Shown in pieces: positions 25,428-37,400 of a stretch of 64,000 nucleotides of DNA. The position numbers and the translations under genes are program-made. The notes under the pieces are model-generated. The model was not told the origin of the DNA, ran no database searches, and was given only the letters and a program-made list of their open reading frames with translations. Positions within the stretch are counted from its first letter, which is position 1; every line of letters starts with the position of its first letter. Source of the stretch: Paguma larvata (taxonomy: Eukaryota > Chordata > Mammalia > Carnivora > Viverridae); NCBI GenBank assembly GCA_030068075.1, contig CM057841.1, positions 35,009,030 to 35,073,029 on the forward strand, read 5' to 3'.

Positions 25428-28400
25428 CCCCAGCAGGCTCTGTGCTGTCAGCTCAGAGCCCGACCCAGGGCTTCATCCTACGACCTCAAGATCACGACAT
25501 GAGCAGAAATCAAGAGTCAGATGCTTAACCAACTGAGCCACCCAGGTGCTTCTGTATTTTTAACACTAACACATCTGAGGGTTTACATGGCCCAGGTCTC
25601 AGGATATAATCATATTTAAAGGAGCACAAACCAGGGCCGCCTGGATGGCTCGGTCAGTTAAGTGTCTGACATCGGCTCAAGTCATGATCTCATGGTTTGC
25701 GAGTTCGAGCTCTGCGTCGGGCTCTGTGCTGACAGCTCGGAGTCTGGAGCCTGCTTCGGATTCTCTGTCTCCCTCTCTTGTACTCTGTCTCTCGAAAATA
25801 TATAAATAAACATTTAAAAAAAAAAAGATTTCCTCTTTGTAAAAAAAAAAAAAAAAAAGGCAGCACAAACCAGGAACCAACAGTAATTTAAGAGAAATGA
25901 GGGTGCTCTTAAAGAACCACCCACATCCACGCTGCTCAGGAGCCCCTGCTGCTGCTCCCAGCTCCCTTTTGCCCTGTGACGTGTCTCTGCCACCCCTCCT
26001 GTGTCCATTCCCCCTACCGCAAACATCCGTGTAACCTCCCTGCTAGCAGGGGTGAATCCTCCCTTGAACAAAAGACAGCAGGAAAAGAACTCCAGAGTTG
26101 CCTTAAGCACCAGGAGGAAGTTAAGGAAGACCCTGATCAGTCGCCTAGTCATCTTTGTTAAGTTCTTTTTGCCCCCTCCAGAGGGGCACCTAAATCTTCC
26201 ATTTAAAAGGCATTTTTCTATCCATTGTCTCTGATGCACCTCCGAGGTGGGGAAAGGAAGACTCATGCTCCCATTTTGCAGAGAAGCATCCATTTAGTGG
26301 TTTGCCCAAAATAAAGTGAGTAACAGGGAAGACATACCGGCCACGGTACCAGTGACTCGAGGCCTCAGCACTGAGAACGTGGAGAGTTAGAATCATCCCA
26401 GGCTTTTTTGGATCTAACACGCTAGGTTGCCTTTAGGGAGTCAGGCATCAAAAGGGAAAAAAAAAACGGCAGAGTGAAAAGAGCCATCACTGTTGCTCCC
26501 CAGACCCCTGGGGGTCCCCACCCAGCGCTGCCCTGTGCCACCTACCTGACCCCATCTTCCTTCCGGAAGGTCGATAGAAATCTCTCTTCCCCTCCCTGCC
26601 CAGCTTTGCTTTTCTTTTTAAAGTTTGTTTATTGATTTTTTTGAGCGAGAGAGTGTAAGTGGGAAGGGGCAGAGAGAGAGGGAGACACAGAATCCAAAGC
26701 AGGTCCAGGCTCTGAGCTGTCAGCACAGAGCCCGACGTGGGGCTCGAACTCACAAACTGTGAGATCATGACCTGAGCCGAAGTTGGACGCTTAACTGCCC
26801 GAGCCATCCAGGTGTCCCCCACCAGCCACCCAGCTTTTCTGAGATATAATGGATATATAACTTTATGTATATTTAAGGTGTATGACATGTTGATTTGATA
26901 AGGAATTCCATTTTCATTTTCCTTTAATTTATCATCTAGCTGCTTTTTTTTTTAAACCATAACTTTCTCCTGAAGAAGCTCCTATGCCAGCACCCGCTGG
27001 GAATGCCTGTGTTCGGAAGCCCCACATCACCACCTGCTGGGCCCCGGCCGCCTGTTTTCCATGCGCTGAGACATCCCCAGCTCCCTGGATTGTACGGTTT
27101 CTCTCCAACCCCCTTCCCCACCACCCCCTCGATCACAGGCCATCTGTCCCCGCACTGCCCACTCTCGGCCCTTTTAATAGCACCGTCCCTGGGGAGGATG
27201 GTCTCTGCGGTGGTTTCATAACAGGCTTGGGTGAGGGTGGGGACACCCCAGTGCTGCCAAGGCGCTTCATTGAGTTGGTTATTCAGGGAGACTGGCGGCT
27301 AAAAAAGTCCTAATGGCGGAAGAGTTTTCCAAGGTGGGGGCCCTCCTTTCAGCTCCCCGCCCAGATGGATGGATGAGCGAGCGAGCACACAGCAGAAAGG
27401 AGGGAAGAGAAAGGGGGAGGGGAGAGGATGCCTTTCTAAAAATACAGCCCATCTGCATTGTGTTAGCCGTTTCCCCGGAAACCACCGGGAACAGAGAGCT
27501 CCAGCATGGCTGGAGGTGCGGGGACCTGGGGCCCTGAGTGGGCAGGGACCTCCCTGCTGGGCGTCTTCCCTGGGGGGTGGGGGTGGGGGCTCTGCAGGGC
27601 TCCATTAGCGTCCCATGAGGCCTGGCTGGCCATCAGCTCCCAGCCCAACCTCGGCACATCAAAACCCCAAACTAGACTCAGGTGAGGACCCCTATTGCTC
27701 TCACGAGGCAGCATCTTCGTAAAGCTCTGGAGGACTGATGCTTCCTGCTTCTGACAGGAGGGAAAGAAGTCCAGGGAAGCCGCCTGGTCTTGTGACAGTC
27801 TGCCCCAGCAAGAGGTCCCATCTGAGGCCCTGTGCCCGCAACCACAGTGCAGACTCCGCAGTCACTGGGCCTTCCCTCTGGGAAGGGATGGGGCAGGGTG
27901 CGTCTTCTGCCCAACCAGCTGCTGGGATTGTCAGCCTTTCAGGATAGGAGGGAAAGTCTGGGGGCTTCACCCTTCAGATGACTAAGCAAGAGGGGCACCT
28001 GGGTGGCTCCGTCCGACTTCTGCTCAGGTCATGAGCTCACGGTTGGGGGTTCGTGAGTTTGAGCCCCACACGGGGCTCTGCACTGACAGTGCGGGGCCTG
28101 CTTCAGGTTCTCTGTCTCCCCCTCTCTCTCTGCCCCTCCCATGCTCTCTCTCTCAGAAATAGACATTCAAAAAACTTTTACGAGCGACTGAAAGAGAACT
28201 GGGGACGGAAGGAGGGGTGAACGTGGGAGGTAGGAGAGGAGCCCGTCCTTCCCGCTCAGGCGGCGGCATCACCGCGTGAGCGCTGCACTAAAGCAGGAAC
28301 TCAGAGACCCCCTTTCCAGGCCCACCCCTCCCTGGGCATGCCATGGAGCCTCTCTTAGGCTTGGTTTCCTCACCTCCCCGTGAAGGTAAAATCGAATAGC

Positions 28401-31400
28401 ACAAGGAAGTCCTTTGTCAGCCATGACATGCTTGTAAGAAGAAGGCACTGGTGACCGTCTTCATAGAGCCTTTTAAAAATGTTGGCTTTTCCAGATTTCA
28501 GATGGTAGACTCTGGTTTTCAGTCCTCCACCCAGGAATAATGCCTGTAAGCTTTATGATATACATCCTTCGAGGCTTCTCTGTGGAACGATTCCTATTTT
28601 GTAATCTCAAGGATATTGTATGTTTTATAACTTCTTTTTCCATTTATTATGACACAAGCATTTCCCCATGTTATTACATAATCGTTTACAAGGGATTGAC
28701 CCGCAGTCTTTTGAATGCTCTCTTCATGGACATTTAGCTTTTTCTAGTTTATTATTATTACTATAAAAGGCACTGTGGTGAGCATTCTTACAGATAAATC
28801 ATTAGGTGTTCTCTCTGGTTGCCTTAGGAAATTTCTTCCAGGGACTGCTGAGTCCAAGAATATGAACCTTTTAAATTATTTTAATTCATTCTGCAAAACT
28901 GCCCTCCAGAAGGACGTAGCAATTTATACACCCTCAAGCCGTGTAAGAGAGAAGTGCCAGTTCCGTGGGGGGTGGGGGTGGGAGAGTATCTCATTTTAAT
29001 TCGAATGTCTTTGACTTCTAGTGAGCTTTAATATTTTTTCATGTATCTGTTGGTCAATTTTAATTTTCTGGATTTCCAGTTCACACCCTCAGCTAGTTTC
29101 TTGGTTGCTGTGTTCTAATCTATGACATCATGAAATCCAAGTAGGGATGGCTGTGCCAGGCTGGACAGGTTGTCTCCGCCGCCCCTGCCCCCACCACTGC
29201 CGCCTCCAAATATACACATAGGCGTGTACACACACGTGCACGTGTAACCCTCTCCTGAGGTTCAGAGCCCCAGGGTCTCCCAGGAACACCCAGCTGTTGG
29301 GGCCTGGGACCTATCACATGGTGGCCATCCCTCCCTGCCGCTGGCATTGGAGACCGGCAGCCCCTCTTTCAACATCGCTGCACACTGCCTGCCACACTGG
29401 AGGTGGGGGGGGGGGGCATGCCTCCCAGGCCCCAGGACAGCCCCGGGTTCTGTTTCTCCCCATCCCCTCCAGGACCCCACTGGGGGGCCACAGGGGGCTT
29501 CTGCCTGCGTTTGCCCCTGCCTGCAGCCTCCCCACACCCATCCCTCTGCGTCTCAATAAATGCAGAATTTTCCTTGAAATTGCTTTAGGCATCATCCTTT
29601 GGTGGCTTTTCTCTTTTTTCTTTCTTTCTAAACATGTTTTAACTTTTAAGAGCAAATAATATAACGACGTCCTCTGAGCCAAACAGGAGGGTCTTGTAGA
29701 CCAAGCCTTGCTGCCCCCGTGAAGCACTGCGATGGGGGGATGGGGCGGTCGGCACGGTGCCCTGGGCCCCAGCCCGGCCTCGGCTTGTGCTCTCCTCTTC
29801 CGCAAGGGGGGGATTAAGCAGCAGGGCGCAACCCTCATCCTCGTCCTCTCCGCCTCCCTCCCTAGGGCTCCTTCTCCACGACGTGACCATGGCCGGGCTG
29901 CAGGAGCTGCGATTCCCCGAGGAGAAGCCACTGCTCCGGGGCCAGGATGCCGCCGAGCTGGTGAGTCGCCCCTTCGCGGTCCTAGGGCGGAGGGCGCCAC
30001 CTCGTGGCCAGGAAGGAAACCGCGTGCCTTCCCTCCATTCTCGCTGATGGCAAGGAGCCCGCGGACCCTCCGTGGGGAGCCGCGGGCCTGGAGGCTTTGG
30101 CGGTCTTTGGGGCTGGGAGGCTGTTCAGGGGAGTTATTCCCATTTCAGTAATGAGAAAACTGAGGCACAGAAAGTTAACTCACTTGGCCAAGGTCGCATA
30201 GCTATCGGGGAATGAGGCCATACCCAACCCTTGGTTCTGGGAGGCCCCGGAGCCCCAAGGGATACCCACTGGAGAGTGCCAGGGCCTTTCATCATCTGCG
30301 GCCTTCTCCGTCTTTCCTCACAAGCCTCCAAGGGAGGAGGGCAGGTATTACCAACAGCGGCATCAGGAGCAGTAGAACTGAGGCTGTCGAGGCGGTGGCG
30401 TCCCAGAAGGCTCCCAGTGGGGCGCCAGGCATTAGCTTCCTGAGTTGTTTCTACCCCACGTTTTCTTGACACCTAGCACAGCCTCCCTCCCTGCAAGGAC
30501 ACGCTGAGGGTCCACCGCTTGTAGAATCCTGGCGTGTCAGGACCCCCAGTCTCTGCTGGTTGTGCTGCCCGGCCCTCATCTTTCAGGTGGGGAAGCCCGG
30601 AGCCCAGCCCCCGGGACTCCAGCACACCAGTGTCCACCCTGCCCTTTCACCGCCTCCGGCCAGGAGGTGAGCCCAAGCACCACTGAGGGCCTCGCGTTGG
30701 GACAGAGTGGCTGGCTGGGGCTCCGGGGCCCCACCACAGGAGCCTCGGGTCCTGCCCCTTTTCTTCAAGACAGAACCTTGAGTTCACTGACAAAACCTGA
30801 GTGTGTGGGGGCAGCTCCCAGGAATGGTCAAGTGGTGGCTGGTGAGCTGCACCCTTCCTTCTGGCTGTCCTGCCTCCCTGTTCCAGGCCCCCTCCCCTGT
30901 CCAGTGGCCTGTCCCCATCCTTACTCTACAACCTTTTAAAGCACATCATGTCACGTTCTGCTTAAGGCTGGTCAGTGGCTGCCACCCGCTCAGAGCTACA
31001 ACCACCACCCTTCCCAGGCCCAGGAGGAGGCGTGCGCCCTGCCCCCCAGGCTCCCCTCCGCCTCCCTCTTCTGCCGCTGCCAGTGTCACCACTCTTGAAC
31101 TAGCCAATCCTGTTCCCATCCGCTTCCTCCGCCCGGGGTTCCTAGCCCCAAACTTTCCCTCATTTTATTCAGGCTCTGATCAAATGCCCCCTCCTCAAAG
31201 AGGCTTTGTCTGACATGGAGTCTGATATCGACACCCAGATCCTGTCTGTTTTATTCCCCGTCTCCCCGGCGCCTAGCAGAGCCTGGCACAGTGTAGGCTC
31301 TCAGCGAAGAGGGTTGGGTCATCACAGACTGAGATGCTTCTCAGAAGGAAGTTTCTCCAAACTTGAAAAGGTCCCTCCTCCTCACAACCCCTTTCAAATC

Positions 31401-34400
31401 ATGTGATCATAAACCAGCCTACTTGCGAGGTTTGGTGGGCGGATGGTGCCCTTGGGGACCCCTGCACCCCATCACAAGGGCTGAGATGTGGGGTCAGGGA
31501 GCGGCCACACGGAGGTCGCCTGCCGGTACCAGGGGTAGGTCTGTGGTCAGCACCCAGAACTGAGGGTACAACAGCCCCACACCTCCTTCTGTGTCTCTTT
31601 CACCCTCACCTCAGCACCCCAAGATGTGCCCCTACACCCCTCTCCTGCCAGCCCGGCCCAGCCCTCGCTGGCCCTCACGCCCTGACTCGGTGAGCACGAC
31701 CCCTTTGACTTTTTTTTAATGTTAACTTATATTTGAGAGACAGGGAGACAGAGTGCAAGACAGGGAGACAGAGTGCAAGCGGGAGTTGGGCAGAGAGAGA
31801 AGGAGACACAGAATCTGAAGCAGGCTCCAGGCTCTGAACTGTCAGCACAGAGCCCGACGTGGGGCTTGACGATAAACCATGAGATCCTGACCTAAGTTGG
31901 ACGCTTACCTGACCGAGCCACCCAGGTGGCCCTCTGTCCCCTCACTTTTAAACCTACCGCCACATGCAAATTCTTGAGTCCAGGCAGGGGTGGATGGTTT
32001 CCACATCTCTCCCCGCCATCCCTCACCCTTTCAGGCTTGCTTGCCTTTGAAGCCTCGGACGCCAGGTTTCCAGAGCTCTGTGGGAGGACCGTTGCTCCTC
32101 CCCGAGTCTGCAGCCCCGTCCCCCCCACAGATGCTCCTGGGCCTCCTCCCGCTGCCTTCCTCCCACTGTTCCTGCACCTCCGGCACCTCCCGGGGTCTCT
32201 GGATTGGCTCGTATTATTCCTGCTGTTCCTTGGTTTGAGGTCCTGCCCCTCCAGAGGCTTTCCCATCCCCTGGGGACCCCGGCACCCTGAGAGCACACAG
32301 CATACCCCGCCAGTATCTGCGTCGTCCCTTGTGTTCATTTTGTTTTTAACAAAACTGCTTCCTTCTCTGAGGTGACTGTGCCCTTAGGATCCCCAGGTAT
32401 AAAAATCTCTCCCATCTCTTTCCCTCTTGGGCGTGATCTTCCAGTGAGGGGATTCCTCAGGAACCAGCCTGGTCCTCTTCCCCGAGACCGCCATCCTCTC
32501 CCTCAGAGGCTCAGGGAGGGGCCTGGCCACCTCGGAGCTCCCCACCCCTCCCCAGGCAGAAACCCCAGGCCCTGGAGGGGCCAGAAGGCGAAGTCAGAGG
32601 ACAGCCCTTGTGTCCGATCCGCCTCCAGCTGCAGGAAACCTGGCCTCCCTCCTTGAGCGTGAGACTCTCGAGTGCAAGCTCTCTCTCTCTCTCTGCCTCA
32701 CAGCAGCTGGCCAAACTTTTCCTTATTTTGAGAGTAAAACACCTGAATCGCTGGTTTTCATTCTTTTTTCTTCTTCTGTGATTCAGGGTCGTGTTCCCTC
32801 TTGTACATCAGTAGCCCACCCCTCGTCTGGGCGTTCTCTGATAACATCCTGGTCCTCATCCGGTTGTCTCATTTATCCCTGTATTTATTCAGTAGAGCCT
32901 TAGGGAGCATGTGCAGCACACAAAGTCAAGTGCAGGAGGATAAAGGACAGAACGACAGCCAACACCGTGCTTCTCTTGAATCCTCGCAGACACAGAGGCT
33001 CAGAAGCGAGATGGCCTGGCCTGTTTGTCATAGCTGAGCAGGGGGGAGGAGAGGTTTCTAGACTGACACAGTTAAAAGCAAGGCAGAGACCCAGGAGCTC
33101 TGGTTTTCCTGGAAATGTGCTGATTCCCCCCCTGGTCCCCATGAGGTTCCCTTCCCTACACCAGACCCACAGAGGGCACAGTGTGTGAGGGCTGCTGGGT
33201 GGCGTCGGGGGAACCTGGCCACGCAGACGCGTGGGGTCCTAGCCCTCTGGCACTCTGCGTCTCTACTGCCTTGCAAACAGTGGGTGCTTCTGAGCAAAGT
33301 CAGACTGGTTCATCCAAATCTGTGTGGGTTTGGGGAGCCCATTCCATTACAGGCTTTCTGGTTAGGGCAGAGTCAGACTCGGTCCTGCCTTCATGGCACT
33401 TACAGCCCAGCACAAGGGACAGGCACCAGAGACTCACACCGTTTGGGGTAAATGGCCTGAAAACAGGACACCTCTGTGCTTTGAGAGCACAGAGCAGGCA
33501 GGTCTGGAAAGGTCTGGAAAGGTGGGAGCAGGTGCAGGCCCAGACAGAGCCTCTGTGCAGCTTAGAAAAGCCCTCCCAAGTTCTTGCCTCGCTGCACGGG
33601 CCTCAGCTTCCCCATCCCCAAAATGGGTGTGCTGTCATGCCCCAATGACCTTGAAAACCGTCTGTGGGGGCAGCAGGACAAAGTGACAAACAGTAAAGAT
33701 TTGGCTTCAGAGATCCCACCATTTAATCGCCATGTGATTCAGCCTCTCTGAGCCTCACCCTTCCCACCTGTGAGATGGGAATCTTCTCATTTAAATGAAT
33801 AGGTAAAATTGATATGAGTGGTTGCTTGTAGGCTCATCCATCAGGCACTTACTGGCCTGATGCCTGGGAAGCCCTGGGTCGCTTTTGTTAATAGTACGAT
33901 GGACTGGGGACCAGCTGGTGAGTCTGTTGACGGCTGAGCCCCTGAGGCCCCCCCCTGGGCCAGCCGGGACCTAACATGCCACCTCTCTGTTTGCCTCCCC
34001 TTAGGAGAACTCAGACACCTTCCTCCTGGCCGTGGACACAGACTGGAAGGTAGGTCTCAACTCAACCTGCCAAGGTAGGGGTCTGACAGCCGGCGGGTGC
34101 CTTACCTTGCCCAGCCTGGCCCCAGAGGAGGGTCACGGCCCTTCCGTGTGGGCACCTTGCAGCCTCCAGGACCACCCCCCTGCTCACAGCAGCTTTATCT
34201 GCCCCCTGCCCAGTGGGGACATGCCGCTCCTTCCCTGGATGGGACCGAGGCAGGGGTGAGGCCTGGGGAGAGTGAGGAGGGAGAGGAGGATGCTGTCATC
34301 TGAATCGGCACTTGCCTCCAGTGAGGAAACTCTCCAGTGAGGTTGGCGCTCTGAAATAGCTCCTGTTTCCATGGAAGCTGTTGCTGGGACAACCGTGTCC

Positions 34401-37400
34401 TCTTTACTTTGATGCCAGATTCCCTGTGAAAATTGAAATTGTTCTTTGTTTTTATCCCTCTGAACGATGAGTTCGCTCACTTGGCCAGCCGTCGCTTCCC
34501 TCTGAGTCCCGTCGTGGCCGTTTATTTCCAGGCCTTGGAATACATCCGATGGTGGACACAATGGGGAACCTCAGCGGGTTCCAGGGCCCTGCTGGCCATC
34601 AAAACCTGCCGAACAAAATCAGGCCCTTCTAGGACCTTCCTCCTGGCTAGATGGAACCAGCCTGCAGGCCACTGCCCCAGCCCCGGGCCTGGTTCCAATT
34701 TGGTTCGGTCTCCGAGCCCCAGGACAGCCCCAGCCTCCTGGTCTGGATCCAGGGTAACAGAAAACGTGGGGTGGCCTGCAGGCTGCTCCCCCTCACGCAC
34801 AGAGCTGCGGTAAGGGTCCAGACCCCAGGCCTGCGCATCGGGCCCTGGGTCACGTGTCCCTTCAAGGACACCAGGGGAGGCTTCAGAACCCCGCATGTGC
34901 TCCGATCCCTGGGGAGCACCAGTTCCAAACACAGAGGGCTCTGGAGCTGAGGACAGGATGGGGTCTGGGGAACAGCCAGGAGCCCAGGCGGAGAGAGAGG
35001 AGGGACGTGGCCAGGAGATGGCCCAGGCCCAGCCGGGGATCAGTGCGGGCACCTCAAGGGGGACTTCTCGTCCGCCCTGCCCAAACGAGGGCAAGAACGT
35101 GTGGACAGACAGCCCTGCTGCCCCGGGGAGGGGGCCAGGGAAATAAAATCCCAGAGCAGTCAGCCCTGCCTGACACCAGGAGGGACCTGCCAGACCAGGT
35201 GCCGACTCGCAGCCCCCAGAACATACCCTGGAGGGTATGAAAGCGGGGAAGGGAGTCCTGGGGTCCTTTGCAGCTAAGTCCCGTGTACCAGGCCCAGCCC
35301 AGGGCTGCTGCCGGCGGTGCTCGGGACCCTCTGCTCGGTAAAGGAGCCAGCCGCACACATGGCGGCTGCGCAGAGGCTGCCTCTTTTTTTTTTTTTTTTT
35401 TAGAAAAGCAGCTGAGACGATGGATGACCCTTATCTGGGCCAAGGCCTGGCAGGGATTTTATCCACTTTGATTCCTTGCCTCAGTGGACCCGGTTAGTCG
35501 GGGAGGCGAGACAAACGAGAGCCAGACAGACCCGGGTCCAGGGCCCAGCCCTGCCACTTTGGGCCATGTGACCTCCAGCACACGTCACTACCTCATTCGT
35601 ACAGTGAGGACAGAGCCCGGACCTCCCCACGTGCTTGTAGGGTTGGGGAATGATGCTCAAGTCCCAGCACGCAGATCCTGTGTCACAGCTAACTGTGACA
35701 GTGGCCACCACAGCACGGAGTCAGAGGCAGACTACCCGAGTGCGGTTCCTGGTTCTGCGTGATGGTGGGCGGGTTACAGAACTTCTCTGTGCTTCGTTTT
35801 CCTCATCTGTGAAGTAGATGTGAAGAGGAAAATAGGGCAGCAGGTATAAGGCGTTTGTTAGAGACTAGCAAATGGGAGATAGGCTACTAAGCACTTGCTT
35901 AATGTGACCTCAGGTCCGGAGTGCTAAGGGGCTGGTCAGCTCCATGTTTGCTAGCTAATCGGGACACTTTAGTTTTCTCATCCTTTTCCATAGGTGTGTG
36001 AGGACTATGTGTTATCCTGGCAGCCACTTATGCAAATGGCACAGCTAGTCTCCCATTTACAGGTGTGGAGGCTCAGAGAGGTTGACCGACTTCCCCAGGG
36101 TCACACAGCAGAGAAGTGGCAGAGATATGACTGGAGGCTAGGTTTGGCTGGTAGGACCTGAGCCTGCCTCGTCCAGCCACAACTGCACAGCCTCCAGGGA
36201 AGGGGCTAACTCCCAGCTTGGAGAGACACACGGATTGCCCCATGTCTCCCCTGTCAGAGCCTTGCAGGCATGGGCTCAGGTCTAGAGCCCCTTCATGCAG
36301 CTCTTTCTTGTCTTCGTAGCAACTCTTCCGGAAGGCATGGTTCCTGTTTTACGGTTGAGCCTGAGGCCCAGAGAAATTAAATCCTTACCCAAGGTTACGC
36401 AGCTAGTGGGTCAGGAGCCGGGACTTGAACTCAGGTCTATGGATTTGAAGGCAGTGAGCTGAACAGAAATGGGGGCGGTGGCTTGGAGTGGCAGTATCCA
36501 GGGTCAGCTTCTCAGCTGGGTCCAAGGGTGGCAGCGCCACTCAGAGGTCAGAACTCGGACGGGGCATAAAGTCGGAAGGCGACCATGGAAGGGCAGGGAT
36601 TTAGTGGCAGAAAGGGTGGGAGGACACCTCTCGCCCCCTTTGAGGAGCAGGTAGGAGGAGTTTGTGGACAGGGCAGGGGGCGCGGCTGTGCCGAAGTGGC
36701 CACCGGGAAAGGGAACATGGCCAGTAGGCGAGGGGCCGTGGGACGCCCCGCTCCGCATCCTGGCGAGAGGTCAGAGATGGGGCAGCAAAAGTCGTTGGTG
36801 CGCTCCGGACAGAGGACGTGGCCAGGAATAGCACACACGGCAGGTGTTGACCAGGCCACTGGGCACCCGGAGATGGGGAGGTGCCCCCCTTCCCTAGTGC
36901 AGCCAGACAGCGTGCAGGGCTGCCACTGCCGGGCTGAGGGCGTGTTCCTTCATCAAAGAGACAAAATGGGGGCACAGGCGCCTAGCACCCTCCTTCTCCG
37001 TGTTGTTCTTGCTTCCTCAGTCCTCGGGCTGCCTCCTCTGCTCACCTCCCTGCCCTATTTCCTCTCCTCTGCTCTCCTGGGCCGCCTCCTTCCCAGTTTC
37101 CTCTACCTGCAGGACTCTAGCCAGCTCCCTACCCAAGTCCTTGCTGTCCGGGAGGACAGGGCAGAGAGCCTGAGGTGGCTCGTGCAGCCTGCTCCCCTGA
37201 GACCGGGAGCCAAGCCCCACGCTGGTTGGCCTGGTGGGTCTGCAGGAGGTGGGCGTGTCCACTTTGACAGGCGGACCCCAGCCCCTTGCTGCAGGATGGG
37301 ATGGGGCGGGGTGGGCAGGGCTGGTGCGTGCCCCACCGTACCTGCTGGTCCTGCAGTCTGCACAGGCCCCCTGTGCCCAGAACCCCCATTTCAGCATTGT

